This document shows positions 53,791-64,000 of a stretch of DNA of 64,000 nt, piece by piece. A program made the translations under genes and the position numbers. Source of the stretch: Bretschneidera sinensis (Eukaryota > Streptophyta > Magnoliopsida > Brassicales > Akaniaceae); the NCBI GenBank assembly GCA_023935145.1, contig CM043705.1:25281290-25345289 (forward strand), given 5' to 3'. Within the stretch, counting starts at the first letter, position 1. Each line of letters begins with the position of its first letter. The notes under the pieces were generated by a model. It saw only the letters and a program-made list of their open reading frames with translations. It had not been told where the DNA came from and did not search any database.

Positions 53791-54984
53791 ACACATACAA
53801 AGCAGAGGGAGGAAAGATCAAGGTAACTAAGAGATCTTTGATAGTGATCAAAGCAGCAATAAAGGATGGTCTCTATGAGATGATCGAATGCTTGATGGCT
53901 GAGATGGATAAGGCGGTTCTTTGGCATAATCACTTGGGATATATGAGTGAAAAGGGCCTGTAAGTTCTCAGCAAGGATGGTCTAACTGGTGGTGACAAGG
54001 TAGAGAAACTTGATTTCTGCAAATGTTGTGTTCTTAGGAAGCAACATCGGGTCAGCTTCAACATCGGAGTGCACAAGTCTAAGGGTATTCTTGACTACAT
54101 TCATATGGATCTTTAGGGACCAGCAAGAACACCAACATAGGGAGTAATGTTTACTTTCTATCTTTAATTGATGATTATTCTAGAAAGGTTTGGGTTTATT
54201 TGCTTAAAAATAAATCAGATGCTTTGAATAAATTTGTGGTGTGGAAAAAGTTGCTGGAGACTCAAACGGGCAGGAAGTTAAGGTGTTAAGAATCGATAAT
54301 GGCTTAGAATTTTTTAATAAGGATATTGATAAATTTTGTGAGTTAAATGAGATTCTAAGACATAGAATGGTTGTAAAAACCCCAAAGCAAAATTGAGTTG
54401 CTGAGAGGATGAATAGGACCCTTATGAAAAAAGTTAGGTGCATGTTAATTGGGTCTATTTTACCAAAATATTTTTGGGGGGAAGCTGTGTCTACTACTAC
54501 ATATTTGGTTAATAGATCACCCTCTAGGGCTTTAGACCATAAGACTCCCGATGAGATGTGGAGTGGGAAACCCTCTGAGTTGAAAACCTTAGAACTTTTG
54601 GATGTGCTGTGTTTGCACATCAAAAGGATGATAAACTTAGCCCAAGGTCTAGAAAATATATGTTTCTATGGTATAGTGATGGGGTTAAGGGGTATAGGTT
54701 ATGGTCTTTAGAGCCAAAAGAAACAAAACTTATAATAGGTAGGTATGTCATTTTTAATGAATTATTATTTCCCTATTTGGAGAAAACTAACCCTGTAGGG
54801 GATAGTGAGCAAACCAGTCCAGAATTTGTGGAGCATAGCATCAAGGAAAATTCAGTTCAGGTAGAGCAAGGATGGTAAGAGGGTTCGGACCAGGTAGAGC
54901 CCATTGATGAAGGCCAAGCTTAGGACACTCGATAGGAGGCTGAACTAAAAGGGGATGATGCAGCAAGTCAAAATGATTATCAGC
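53791..54984 (+). pseudogene. C3 pre-integrase and integrase
   Basis: After G5 the copia frame resumes with the pre-integrase zinc domain (WHNHLGYMSEKGL through CKCCVLRKQHRVSF, about 53930-54060). The integrase core has D in YIHMDL, YSRKVWVYLLKNKSDAL, a second D in IDNGLEFF, and E in AERMNRT. VNRSPSRALDHKTPDEMWSGK and YRLWSLEPKETK follow. Stops lie at 53960, 54114 and 54394 and there is a frameshift near 54600. Confidence 0.87.
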
Positions 54985-55790
54985 TCACAAGGGACCGAGA
55001 AAGGAGGGTGGTCAGACCACCTTTGAGATATGGTTTTGCTAGTGCTAATGTAGCAGCTCCTTATTCAAAAGGAGGAGTTGAACCAGAAACTTACATGGAT
55101 GCCATGGAATGTAAGGATTCATCAAAGTGGCAGCTAGCTATGGAGGAAGAAATAGATTCTTTGAGGAAGAATAACTCTTGGGAATTGGTCCCAAACCAGA
55201 AAAACAGAGAGTTGTGGATTGTAAGTGGATTTACAAGATCAAATAAAGGAACACTCCAGGCGATGAAGTCCGGTATAAAGCTAGGCTAGTGGCAAAACGA
55301 TTCACACAAAGAGAAGGCATAGATTTCACCAAAATATTCTCACCAGTTTTGAAATACAAGATGACAAGGAAAATGTTAGCAATGGTGGTCCAATTTAATT
55401 GGGAAATCGAGCAAATGGATGTGAAGACAATGTTCTTGCATGGAGAGCTTGATGAGACCATCTACATGAGGCAAACTGAAGGCTATGAGGAAGAAAAGCA
55501 GGGAGATTTGGTGTTCCAATTGAAGAAATCTCTCTATGACCTAAACCAATCACCTCGGCAATGGAATAAGAGGTTTGACTCCTTTGTAACTAGCTTTGGT
55601 TTCATGAGGAGCTACTATGATTCGTGTTTGTACTACAAGGGGCACATGGTGGAGGAAGTGGTGATCATCCTTATCTATGTTGATGATACATTGTTGGTTG
55701 GGAGTAGCATGGAAAGGATAGGAAAATTGAAGTGTCAACTCAGTGAGGAGTTTGAGATGAAGGATCTTGGCCATGCATAGAATATCCTTG
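54985..55790 (+). pseudogene. C3 reverse transcriptase, palm present
   Basis: It begins RERRVVRPPLRYGFASANVAAP, with MEEEIDSLRKNNSWELV, then a frameshift near 55200. The frame 55289-55780 holds MDVKTMFLHGELDETIYM (first catalytic Asp), LYDLNQSPRQWNKRF and ILIYVDDTLLVG (catalytic pair). It is the only copia RT here with all three catalytic Asp residues in place. A TAG follows FEMKDLGHA. Confidence 0.9.
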
Positions 55791-56645
55791 GGATGAGTAT
55801 AATCCAGAAAAGGGAGAGGAACAGATTAAAGATTCCTCAGACTTCCTACATAGAAAAGATGGTATCTAAGTTTTTTATGTAAGATAGCAAACCAATTAAG
55901 GTTCCCTTTGTTGGTCATTTCAAGTTTTCCAGCAATCAATATCCGAGATCGGAGGTGAAGAAGAAAGAAATGGAGAAGGTCCTTTACTCTAGTGCAGTTG
56001 GATCAGTCATATTCATGATGGTAAGCACTAATCCTGATATTGCTTATGCAATGAGTGTTTTGAGCAGGTTTATGAGTAATCCCAAAAAGGAGCATTGGCT
56101 TGGGATGAAGTGGTTGTTGAGGTACTTGAAGGGAAGCCCAGATGTGGGGCTGGTTTATGAGAAGAGGAGTAAGTCCATCTGTCTTGAGGGTTATGCGGAT
56201 TCAGACTATGGAGCAGACCGAGATAAAAGAAGATCGATTACCTCCTACTTCTTCAACTTAAACGGATGTTGTATAAGTTAGAAGGCTCAGTTGCAGCCAG
56301 TGGTAGCACTCTCAACAACTGAGGCTAAGTACATAGCGGCAACGGAAGCCATTAAGGAGGTTATGTGGTGCAAAGAGTTGTTGGAAGAGTTGAAGGTACT
56401 AAAAGAGAGGTAGTGGTTTATTCGGATAGCCAAAGTGCATTGCATTTATGCAAGAATCCGATGTTCCATGAGAGGACAAAGCATATAGATTTTAGATACT
56501 ATTTCAGTCGGGAAAATGTTACGGAATGATGCATTCATATGGACAAGGTGGCCACGAAAGAAAATCCTGCAGATTTAGGCACTAAAGTTTTACCTCTAAG
56601 TAAGTTCAATCATTGCCTTGGACTTCTTAGGATTAGAGTCGAGTA
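55791..56645 (+). pseudogene. C3 RNase H
   Basis: PYSSAVGS-type connection (YSSAVGSVIFMMVS), KEHWLGMKWLLRYLKGS, then RNase H with D in YADSDYGAD, E in STTEAKYIAATEA and D in YSDSQSALH. It ends ADLGTKVLPLSKFNHCLGLLRI. Stops lie at 56279, 56411 and 56527, with a frameshift near 56405. Confidence 0.88.
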
Positions 56646-56717
56646 ATATGGTGACTCAAGTTGAGTTTGGATCCTGAGTTCTCTGCACTATGGGTTCAGC
56701 TTTTTAGTTGCTTAAAC

Positions 56718-56730
56718 AAAGGTAGAGATT
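56718..56730 (+). promoter_or_regulatory. C3 polypurine tract
   Basis: AAAGGTAGAGATT directly before the 3' LTR, the same word as in C1. Confidence 0.72.
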
Positions 56731-57658
56731 TATTGGGATTTGTCTAAGAACTAAAGAAGAAAAATTCAGCTTCAACCCCAGGAAGTGTGTGTCGTACCCC
56801 AGGAGGTGTGCGCCTCAGCACCCAGCAAAGGAGAAGTCTTCAGCCCAACTGTGTGCTGCACCCTAGGAGGTGTGCGCCTCAGCGCCCAGCAAGGACAAGT
56901 GTTCTGGCCAGGTATGCGCCGCACCTCAGGAAGGGTGTGCCGCGGTACCCAGAAGGTGGAGGTTGTGTGCCCTGGCTTGAGCCGTGGCCTGCTCTATTCT
57001 GGGCCGCGGCGCCAGGCACGCCTGAAGCTTCATTTTGGGAACTTTGGATTGATGCGTGAAGCTTGATCAAAACACATAGGATCACTTAGACTTGTTAAAG
57101 GGCTATGATTGATTGGTCCTCAAGATCTAAGGGTTGAGATTGACTTCAAGATAGGTTCAAGAAGTGGTGCACTATATAAAGGGTCACCTAGCTTCAATCT
57201 CAACAAGTAACACAAGTGTGTGACATACAAGTGATCATCATACAATAGAATTCAAGTGCAAGTGTGAGAGTGCAAAGACAGAAAACACAAGAGAGGTACT
57301 AGAATAGAGGCTGGTTGTTTAGAGAGAGTAGTATAGATTGGGGATTCAAGGGCCCTGTAAGTGGAATTTTATTGGGGAAAATTCCAGGGAAACTCAAGTC
57401 CTTATCACTTTCTTTTTCTCTTCTTTCGTTCTTCAAGAACAATAAGTTTCTTGAAGAGGTGTTGTTGTAACTTGTAAGAACTCATTGATTTAGTGCGGAG
57501 GGCTCGGAGGAGCTAACGGGGACTTAGGCACATTGCCGAACCTCGATAACAATTGTTGTTTTCTTTCTTTGATTGATTTGTTTCTGTTCATTACAAGTCA
57601 TTCTAGACTTGGGTGTTTGGAAGATCACCACTTGGGAATCTTGAGGTGATTTCCAACA
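56731..57658 (+). repeat. C3 3' LTR
   Basis: It starts TATTGGG (the expected TG has become TA) and ends TTCCAACA. The TATA box is at 57173-57180. The GC island (56778-57020) contains a tandem duplication of about 56 bases, with copies from about 56811 and 56867. Confidence 0.9.
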
Positions 57659-58132
57659 AAAACTAAGTAATTTATATGCTACCGTTATAATTAAAATGAT
57701 AAATTCCTCCAATACGAGTACTTTTAGTAAAGTGTTTTTCATGGAGCTTTTTAGCTCATTCCTTTATTTTATTAACATTTCAGGTAATACTAGGAGTTTT
57801 ACGATCAAGGTTGAAGGGAATTTTTATTAAAGCACTCTATCACAACATCCTCCTCATCTTTAGGTTTTTTTGTTAGAAATTTAAATCTTGGTTATAGTCT
57901 AGTTGTTGTAAAAGAAAATGTATAAGTTAGTTGCAGTGAGAGAGTTTTATTTTTATTCGTGTCTTTTTTTTAATTTTAAAACTTTGTTATTCTTATATTG
58001 TAAGATTGTTTGGGTTTATAAGTTGACCTTGTAAATTTGAAAATGTGCTAAATAACTTGGTTGTTATGAGTTATAAGTTGTGCGATTGCATCTTATGTTT
58101 TGAGTATGGCCCACTCGGGATGGGTTGTTACA
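57659..58132 (+). repeat. T1 5' LTR, segment 3
   Basis: It continues T1 after C3 and ends CCCACTCGGGATGGGTTG then TTACA, the characteristic end of Tekay/Del LTRs. Confidence 0.62.
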
Positions 58133-58148
58133 TTTTTTGTATCAAAAC
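58133..58148 (+). promoter_or_regulatory. T1 primer-binding site, decayed Met-type
   Basis: TTTTTTGTATCAAAAC matches TTTGGTATCAGAGC-type sites after G-to-A and G-to-T changes. The following TTTAGGTTTGAGGTCCTATA matches the usual chromovirus leader. Confidence 0.55.
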
Positions 58149-61100
58149 TTTAGGTTTGAGGTCCTATACACTTAGTTAAATGATGTTTGGTGCATGGGGT
58201 GGTTATAGAGACTCGGTTGTGTAGAGTTAGAAATAGTTAGAGAGGATGTTGTTCAAGAATGGTAACGAACAATAGTTTAGGTGGGGGCAAGATGGCTTGA
58301 GGCTAAATTCAAGTTGACTTATGTTTGGATGTTGTGTGAAATTTGGTATTGATTGGATTGATTTGTTGTGTTTTTGTGAAATCTTATTAATGATTGCCTT
58401 TAATGAGAACTATGGATGTAAATGTTTTGATATAATGAAATGTTTGATTGTTGTATTATTCATGTGTGATCATAAAATGCTACTATGTGGCTTAATGATT
58501 GAAAGAGATGCTGGTAAGAAAGGATCATTTGAAGAGTTTTCGATTCCTTGAAAGTGTTGTTTTGATTTATGCAACTATGGTTAAATTATTAATAAGTTAT
58601 TTTAATTTAGTGAATTAAATTGAGCCATGTAAACATGCTTCATTGATGATTCTTTTCATGTTATATGTACTAAGGTTCTTTTGAATGATGATTGTGTGAT
58701 TACTCTATAGTATTGGTTTAAGAAATAGCTAGTGTAGTAATTGTAAAAATTGAAATATATTTTTTACTAATGGGTTTATATGTACGTATACTTTAGTGAT
58801 GAGCATAGGAAGAAGGTAGTTGTTTGAACATCAGATTGAATTACTTTGAAAGTCCAAGTTGGTTTATCAATTAGAGAATAAGGGAAAGTTCGAGAGTTGG
58901 AAAAGTGTAGATGGAGTAACAAGGATAAAAATGAGTAGGAGTAAATTATTGGACAAGTGATTATTATAAGGAATAAGGTATAATAGGGAGTGAGTGGGAT
59001 AAAAACGAGAGGAACTTTTAAGTAGAGAAATGATGGTGTTAGCTAAATCACAAGGGAAATTTTGTGATACTTGGGATATTGCTAAAGATAGTAAAAGAAG
59101 TATTTTGGAAGGCAAGAATTGTTATGAGAAAAGTTGTAAAGGAGAAGGGGGTAATAAGATTTTAATTTAATCATAAGTGCTAAGTGACGTTTGATACAAG
59201 AAGATGCTGGATTTATTCAAAACCTGAAAAATCTTGAGTTGGATTTGAGAAGGAGAAATTGTTTGATTAATGTTAGTTGAGTGAACTTAGAAGTTTTATT
59301 TTTACTTGGAGTTATAAGTTCAAGAAATATTAAATAGAATCTAGTGAGAGATGTGTATTCATGAACTAAGATAATTGAAGTGTTATAGGTAACTTGAATT
59401 AGATGTGGTTGAAGTATTAGAAAGGATGATGACTAGTGAAAGTATAATCGATGTGTTTAGTAGAGGAGATTTTTATGTAAATGGGTATATTCTGAGATGT
59501 GATAAATGATATTTAGAGTTCAGTGAGATACAAGGTCATTAGAACAATTATGGTGGAAGAGAAGTAGATATGGAATATAAAACTAAGGGTTGTGGTGTAA
59601 GTAAATGATGGAAATATTGAAATCGAGACATTTAGTTATAACTCTCGCCTGTAGTTAATAATAAAGATCTATCGACTATTAGTAACAGTGTAAGAGGAAA
59701 GTTATTGTCTTGAGAACCACTAAAGTTCATAGTGCACTAAAAAGGGGATAGTGTTAGGAGGATTGATTAGCGAAGAACATAGTCAGAGAGAGAAGAGATT
59801 ATTAAAATTTATGAAATTTTGTTGAGGCTTAATGTGAAGTGAAGTGAAGGATCTTAATTAAATCAAGGAGTGATTGGGAAGCATTAAAGAGATGAGAATA
59901 TATTTTTATTAAGTGGATGGAGAAAAATATTAAGAAATACTATTGACGAAGGGTATAGATTGTACGATGTGAATTCAAAGAACTTTATTCGAGGATTATT
60001 AGTGATAGTAAGATAAAGGAAATTATTGGGTTTAGACGTACATCCTGTGATTAGAGATAAGAATCGGTAAGGAAAAAGTGTGGGGATGAGATGTTAAATG
60101 GTTTTCTACAAGATTGGTTTCTTAAACGGACTTAGAGGGGAAAACAAGAAAGAAAATGAGTTAAAAATATACTTAAGTCAAGAGAGTAACTCGAGAATAT
60201 AAAGGTTTGTGAGAAAGCTAGAGGTGAATTAAAGAAATGAAAATATTATAGTTCAGTGGAAATAATGAAAAGATTTGAGTGAGATGTAAGGAATTTTTAC
60301 TACCATCAAGTTATTGTAAAAAGAGGAAAATGTTTGAGTTAAGTTAAGTGAAAGGTTACCAAGTAAAATATGATAGATTTTGTTGTTATGATAAGAAGAA
60401 GGGGATAATATCTTAAGTTAGATATGGAGACTTGTGAATTATGTTTAGTTAAAGATTTTATTAAAGTACTACCTTATATTTTTTTTGAAGCTATTGATAA
60501 TATTGGAGATAGAATGATTGAAAATAAAAAGGGAATAAAAAAAAATAAAAAGGATGAGCTTGAAGGTCCAAGTTTAGAAGAGAAGACTAAGTGTGATTTG
60601 AGAGGTTATGTGTACGAACTAGTAGAAAGTTGGAAATTTGGGAAATTATTTGTTTGAGAAGTAGATACGAGAATTGGTTAATACAAGGACTAATAACTAT
60701 AAGGTTAGAGGATAGAGAGTCTTAGAATTTTTTGAGGAGGAGATCTTCCTAAGAAAGAGGAAAAATGATTAGACGTGAGTTATAAAGTCTATATAAGGGG
60801 GAATGAGTACAAGATTTGATCTAGAAAGTTATGTAAAAGATTGGAAAGGTTCTAAAGAGAATGATCAATTTGAAGTACGTTCAACACCAAAGGAAGAGCC
60901 TGTATGGATGAAAATCATTGGAGAGTACAAGTAAAAAAATTAAGGACAAAGTAGGTAAATTATTGTTGAAGTCAACTAAGTGACAAAGTTGGAGTGGGGA
61001 CTTATAAAATTATATTTGTTAACTATAGATAAGAATAGTTGGTTTACCATTTTACAAGCTATGTTATGGATTTGGTTTACGACATACTGTTGTGATTGAA

Positions 61101-61908
61101 AGGAGACAAATCAATTTAGAGTTGTTATTGTAGAGTAAAGTACTTAGTTGTTACTATTGGAGAATTACATATGAATTTATTGATTAATATACTCTCGTGA
61201 ATGAGATGAATCAAAGTTTGATTGAATTGATAATAGAGAAACTTGGATTAAGGCTAAGAGACACGTTGAATAAAGGGAGTAAATTATTAAATGAAGTCTT
61301 TGCTCAAAAAATGTTGTAAAGTAATGTAAGTGATTGAGAAGTTAAATTGTGAAGAGTTTAATGATCATTTCTTTCTTTAGGTGAAGTTGAAATCATGTAG
61401 TTTTTGAACTATGAAGTTGAGTAAAGAACTAAACCGAAGTGAGAACGAAAAACTTGGTAACACTATTGACGAAACCTGAGTATAATATTAATTAGAGAAG
61501 AAGTGATTGTATGAATAAGTTATGTAGTACTGGGAGTCCTTGAGAACATGAAGTTGAGATAGAAATTCAATATGTAGAAAGGTGTATGAGATGATAAAAT
61601 ATGAGGTTGAGTGGTTGATTTAAGGACGAACACCGCTTAGTGATCAAAGGAGCTTCTAACAAGGATTAGGTGGAGTTATTAAAATAGTATGTTAGATCGT
61701 TCTAGAAATTAATTAGTTGGTTGACATCGATAGATAGAAAGTCCAAGTTGATGGCTACAAAGAATTTTAATCTTGCAAAGTTAAATTTTTTTTAGTAAAG
61801 CGAGGAATCTAAGGAGTGTACATAAGAATACGAGATGGACTAGAAGGGCAATAATCCTAATATTAGTGAACCTTGGTTAAGAGAATTTTGAGGACAAAAT
61901 TTTGATTA
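58149..61908 (+). other. T1 interior without recognisable coding domains
   Basis: This is 3.8 kb of AT-rich DNA full of stops in all frames. I could not find a protease, RT, RNase H or integrase motif. Only the last part, with AGAATTTTGAGGACAAAATT just before the polypurine tract, resembles the end of a Tekay polyprotein. It is either very decayed or a LARD-like non-autonomous element. The longest open frame (60424-60657, 77 codons, Lys-rich) has no recognisable features. Confidence 0.5.
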
Positions 61909-61919
61909 GTGGGGGAGAA
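61909..61919 (+). promoter_or_regulatory. T1 polypurine tract
   Basis: GTGGGGGAGAAT lies two bases before the 3' LTR start, as in chromoviruses. Confidence 0.7.
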
Positions 61920-61921
61920 TC

Positions 61922-62615
61922 GTGGAGCCCGATACCTTAAATTCAATATTTTAATTTCGGATTTTGCACTTCGACGCGTAAAGTGTATACTCATTTAATT
62001 TTAAGTCGTAAATGATTTGTATTTGGATTTTTGGGACTTAGAATTAAGTAAATAAATTAAATTTTTGTGAATAAAAGATGTCTTAGGAGAAATGTTGAAG
62101 TTTTAAAGAGTTTCGGGTACGTTGCTAAAGATGTCTTAAGTAGAAGGGTGCTTCTGTAATTAAGAAAATTTTGAGAATATATATATAAGGGTGAGAGAGT
62201 GAGAGACCAGCATTAATTTTGCTAGAACTCTCTAGAGAGACCAAGAGAGAGAAGAGAAAGAGAGGAGAAAAAGAGAAGAAGAAGAAAGATAAAGAAAAGA
62301 AGAAAAAGGAGAAAAAGTGGGGAAATCTTGTTCAAACTAAGGTAAAAATCAACTCTTTTCTAGCTTTAATCTTCAAGTATGTCTACAAACATATTATTGA
62401 ACTGTTGATTTATGGATTTGAAGTTTTGGGTTACTTTATAAAAAAATGGGATTTTGAACAAAAAGTTGAAATTTTGCTATTTGCGATTCAATTCTTGGCT
62501 TAAGTAATATTGTTTTCGTTAATAAAACCATTAGAAATTTGTGTTTTTAAAGATTCGAAAAGATCCATAGGGATCAAGAATTTTGATGAAAAGACAAAAT
62601 TTTCGGGAAGAAATT
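61922..62615 (+). repeat. T1 3' LTR, part before G6
   Basis: It begins TGGAGCCCGATACCTTAAAT and follows the sequence of 21815-22545 until G6 interrupts it after GGGAAGAAATT. Confidence 0.72.
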
Positions 62616-64000
62616 TGATAAGTGCTTAAATAGTTATATTTAAGCCCATTAATTTACAGTTGATAAAGTTCTTAGTTGTGTTATTTCATTTTATTTTATA
62701 TATTTTCTAAGTTGTCTGTGTTGCATGTTTTTGAATAAAAGGAAGCACTTAGAAAGGAGTTTCACTAAATTTCCATAATTTCACGTACAGATTAGTCATT
62801 TTTGAAAAATTAAACTATATTGATTTAGGAAAAACCAAGAGATGAGCCATATATGCTTAGAAAGATCCGGAAGTCTATTTTTTGGAGAATTTTATGCCTT
62901 ATAAAAATGATTTTTCTAGAGAAAGTTATAGTAGGTTTAGTATACAAAGGTCAAGCTGGAAGATGCCTAGTGCGCTCGATCGCACCAGACCTGGGATCGA
63001 TCACAAGTGCGCACTCACGACGTCCCACATCGGTCAGAAATACCTTGCAGCGAACCATAGTATGCTCGAGTGCACCAAGCTGCGATTGAGCACACTCAGG
63101 CAGTATCCCACATCGGATAGAAAACACATAGCACTCCAGGAGTTTCCCTATAAAATCCCCACTCCACTTCAACTTTGGGAATCATTGGGGATCAGATCCA
63201 GAGAGCCTTTAGGAGAAAATCCATAGGGTTTTTAGGAGGAACCCAGTGAACTTTTGGAGGGCAAGCTGAGAAATGTTCTAAGCTTTGCTACCAAGGGGGA
63301 GATCATCGAGAGGCTGGAGGTAGCTCGAGGATGAGCCCCATGGCCAACTAATCTCCTAGCAAGACAAAGGGATGAATCTCTAAGTGCAGTTGTTCTTATT
63401 TTCCTTTATTGATTCAGTTGTAGTTTTGAATTATTATCATTAAACATTGTTATGATTTATTATTTAATCTATTTAGAAGATTTTTCCTTAGTCCGGTGTT
63501 TGCATCTTTTTTCCCCATATAAGTCTAGTCATGCTCTTCTTATGTGATGTTGTTGAGGTGTGATTGAGTCGGGTAGATTTCTCTTATAAATTTGTCCATT
63601 ACTGCAGTATTGTCATTATGATATATTTTCATTTCTTGATAATCTATAAGTTAGGTCATGTGTGCTTGAAAGTAAAGAGTACTTCATAACAAATACATTA
63701 GGGTTTACTTGTGCTTAATTGAATATTTGCTGATTGCTTGTTTGGGATGTGAAACTTGCAATCGAGATAAAAATAATTGAATCAAGATTGGAATAAGGTA
63801 ATGAACCTAGGAAGGATTCTCGAAACCTTGTTATATCTATCCATCATATTCTTCAATCTATTTACACCATTTGCTCACAACTCAGATTCTTCCATTTAAT
63901 CTTTTATCGTTTGTGTTAAGGTTCACACCTTCTTTTGTAGTTAACTTGTTTCCCTGTGGAATCGACACCCCAAAGCTGTGCTAGAATTACCGCGTTACTC
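62616..64000 (+). mobile_element. G6: Athila-type LTR, right end outside window
   Basis: It starts TGATAAGTGCTTAAATAG with the TATTTAAGC hairpin arm, as G3 and G4 do, and is inserted in T1 LTR sequence (left flank AAATT). The GATC/TCGAG repeat island is at 62968-63090, the TATA box TATAAAA at 63149-63155, and the CCCTGTGGAATCGAC U5 block at 63952-63967. The window stops close to where the LTR should end, so it could be a solo LTR or the 5' LTR of an element. Confidence 0.85.

Larger units (their letters stand above)
28958..57658 (+). mobile_element. C3: Ty1/copia retrotransposon, Tork/Tnt1 type, with G3, G4 and G5 nested inside
   Basis: The 5' LTR (28958-29078 plus 35628-36348) and the 3' LTR (56731-57658) are joined by primer site, gag, protease, integrase, RT and RNase H in copia order once the three gypsy insertions are skipped. 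The remaining copia sequence is about 6.1 kb. It is the most complete copia copy, still carrying the RT palm with YVDD. It sits inside the T1 LTR. The flanking pentamers (AATAT and AAAAC) do not match. Confidence 0.92.
21815..64000 (+). mobile_element. T1: decayed Tekay/Del-like gypsy element with giant LTRs, hosting C2, C3 and G6
   Basis: The same LTR start, with CCTTAAATTCAATATTTTAA, occurs at about 21815 and at 61922. The 5' LTR is split by C2 and C3 into 21815-23422, 28441-28957 and 57659-58132, which sum to about 2.6 kb. It ends CCCACTCGGGATGGGTTGTTACA-like, as Tekay/Del LTRs do, followed by a decayed Met-type primer site. The interior (58133-61921) ends in GGGGGAGAAT, the usual chromovirus polypurine tract. 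The 3' LTR is cut by G6 at 62616 and leaves the window. No element duplication can be tested. Confidence 0.72.

Noticed and set aside
58321..58551. 76-codon Cys-rich open frame
   Set aside because: It sits in the decayed T1 interior with no start context, domain or conservation that I can see.
62219..62503. Lys/Glu-rich 94-codon open frame
   Set aside because: It lies in the T1 LTR over an AG-rich tract. Its 5' LTR counterpart has a pure AG microsatellite there and no matching frame.
1..64000. Endogenous pararetrovirus or other viral integration
   Set aside because: All RT and gag segments match LTR-retrotransposon families with LTRs, primer sites and target duplications. No movement-protein or coat-protein motif was seen.

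Overview
The window is plant nuclear DNA, most likely intergenic or pericentromeric heterochromatin. Every recognisable coding trace but one or two belongs to LTR retrotransposons of plant type: Ty1/copia of the Tork/Tnt1 kind, Ty3/gypsy of the Athila kind with a tRNA-Asp primer site, and a Tekay/Del-like element. There is also one CACTA transposon end. I see no intact host gene, no rRNA or tRNA gene, no CRISPR array and nothing bacterial. Host species cannot be named from this.

Layout. G1 (1-4575, minus, Athila-like, cut by the window edge) has gag and protease fused in frame to the C-terminal tail of integrase. A short stretch of older DNA (4576-4664) then resumes at 19858-21420, split by C1 (4670-19857, plus, copia; target duplication CTATT). 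C1 is itself split by G2 (8485-18145, minus, Athila-like; CTTGG), the only element here with all pol domains. The older DNA carries a degraded open frame that runs across the C1 insertion point, an RNase H-like trace, and ends in a CACTA terminus at 21420, followed by an old copia integrase fragment (21421-21814).

From about 21815 to beyond the right edge lies T1, a decayed Tekay/Del-like element. Its roughly 2.6 kb 5' LTR is cut into three pieces: 21815-23422, 28441-28957 and 57659-58132. The first cut holds C2 (23469-28440, minus, a rearranged copia). The second holds C3 (28958-57658, plus, copia), which contains three further Athila-like insertions: G3 in its 5' LTR (29079-35622, plus), G4 in its gag (36781-45546, minus; ACATG) and G5 just after its protease (46482-53785, minus; GGGGT). 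T1's interior follows (58133-61921), then its 3' LTR (from 61922), which is cut at 62616 by the start of a further Athila-type LTR, G6.

How the parts relate. G3, G4 and G5 encode only gag and protease. All three lose their coding frame at the same place, just before reverse transcriptase, so they look like one RT-less family that must borrow RT, RNase H and integrase in trans. G2 has those domains but an altered protease active site. All four share a structured non-coding 3' region that is kept better than parts of the coding sequence: a paired repeat, a perfect hairpin, extra polypurine-like boxes and a box next to the end of the coding region. They also share GC-rich palindromic islands in their LTRs. 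These shared non-coding modules are the least explained signal in the window. G5 is the youngest insertion (about 11 differences by eye between its two 1.37 kb LTRs).
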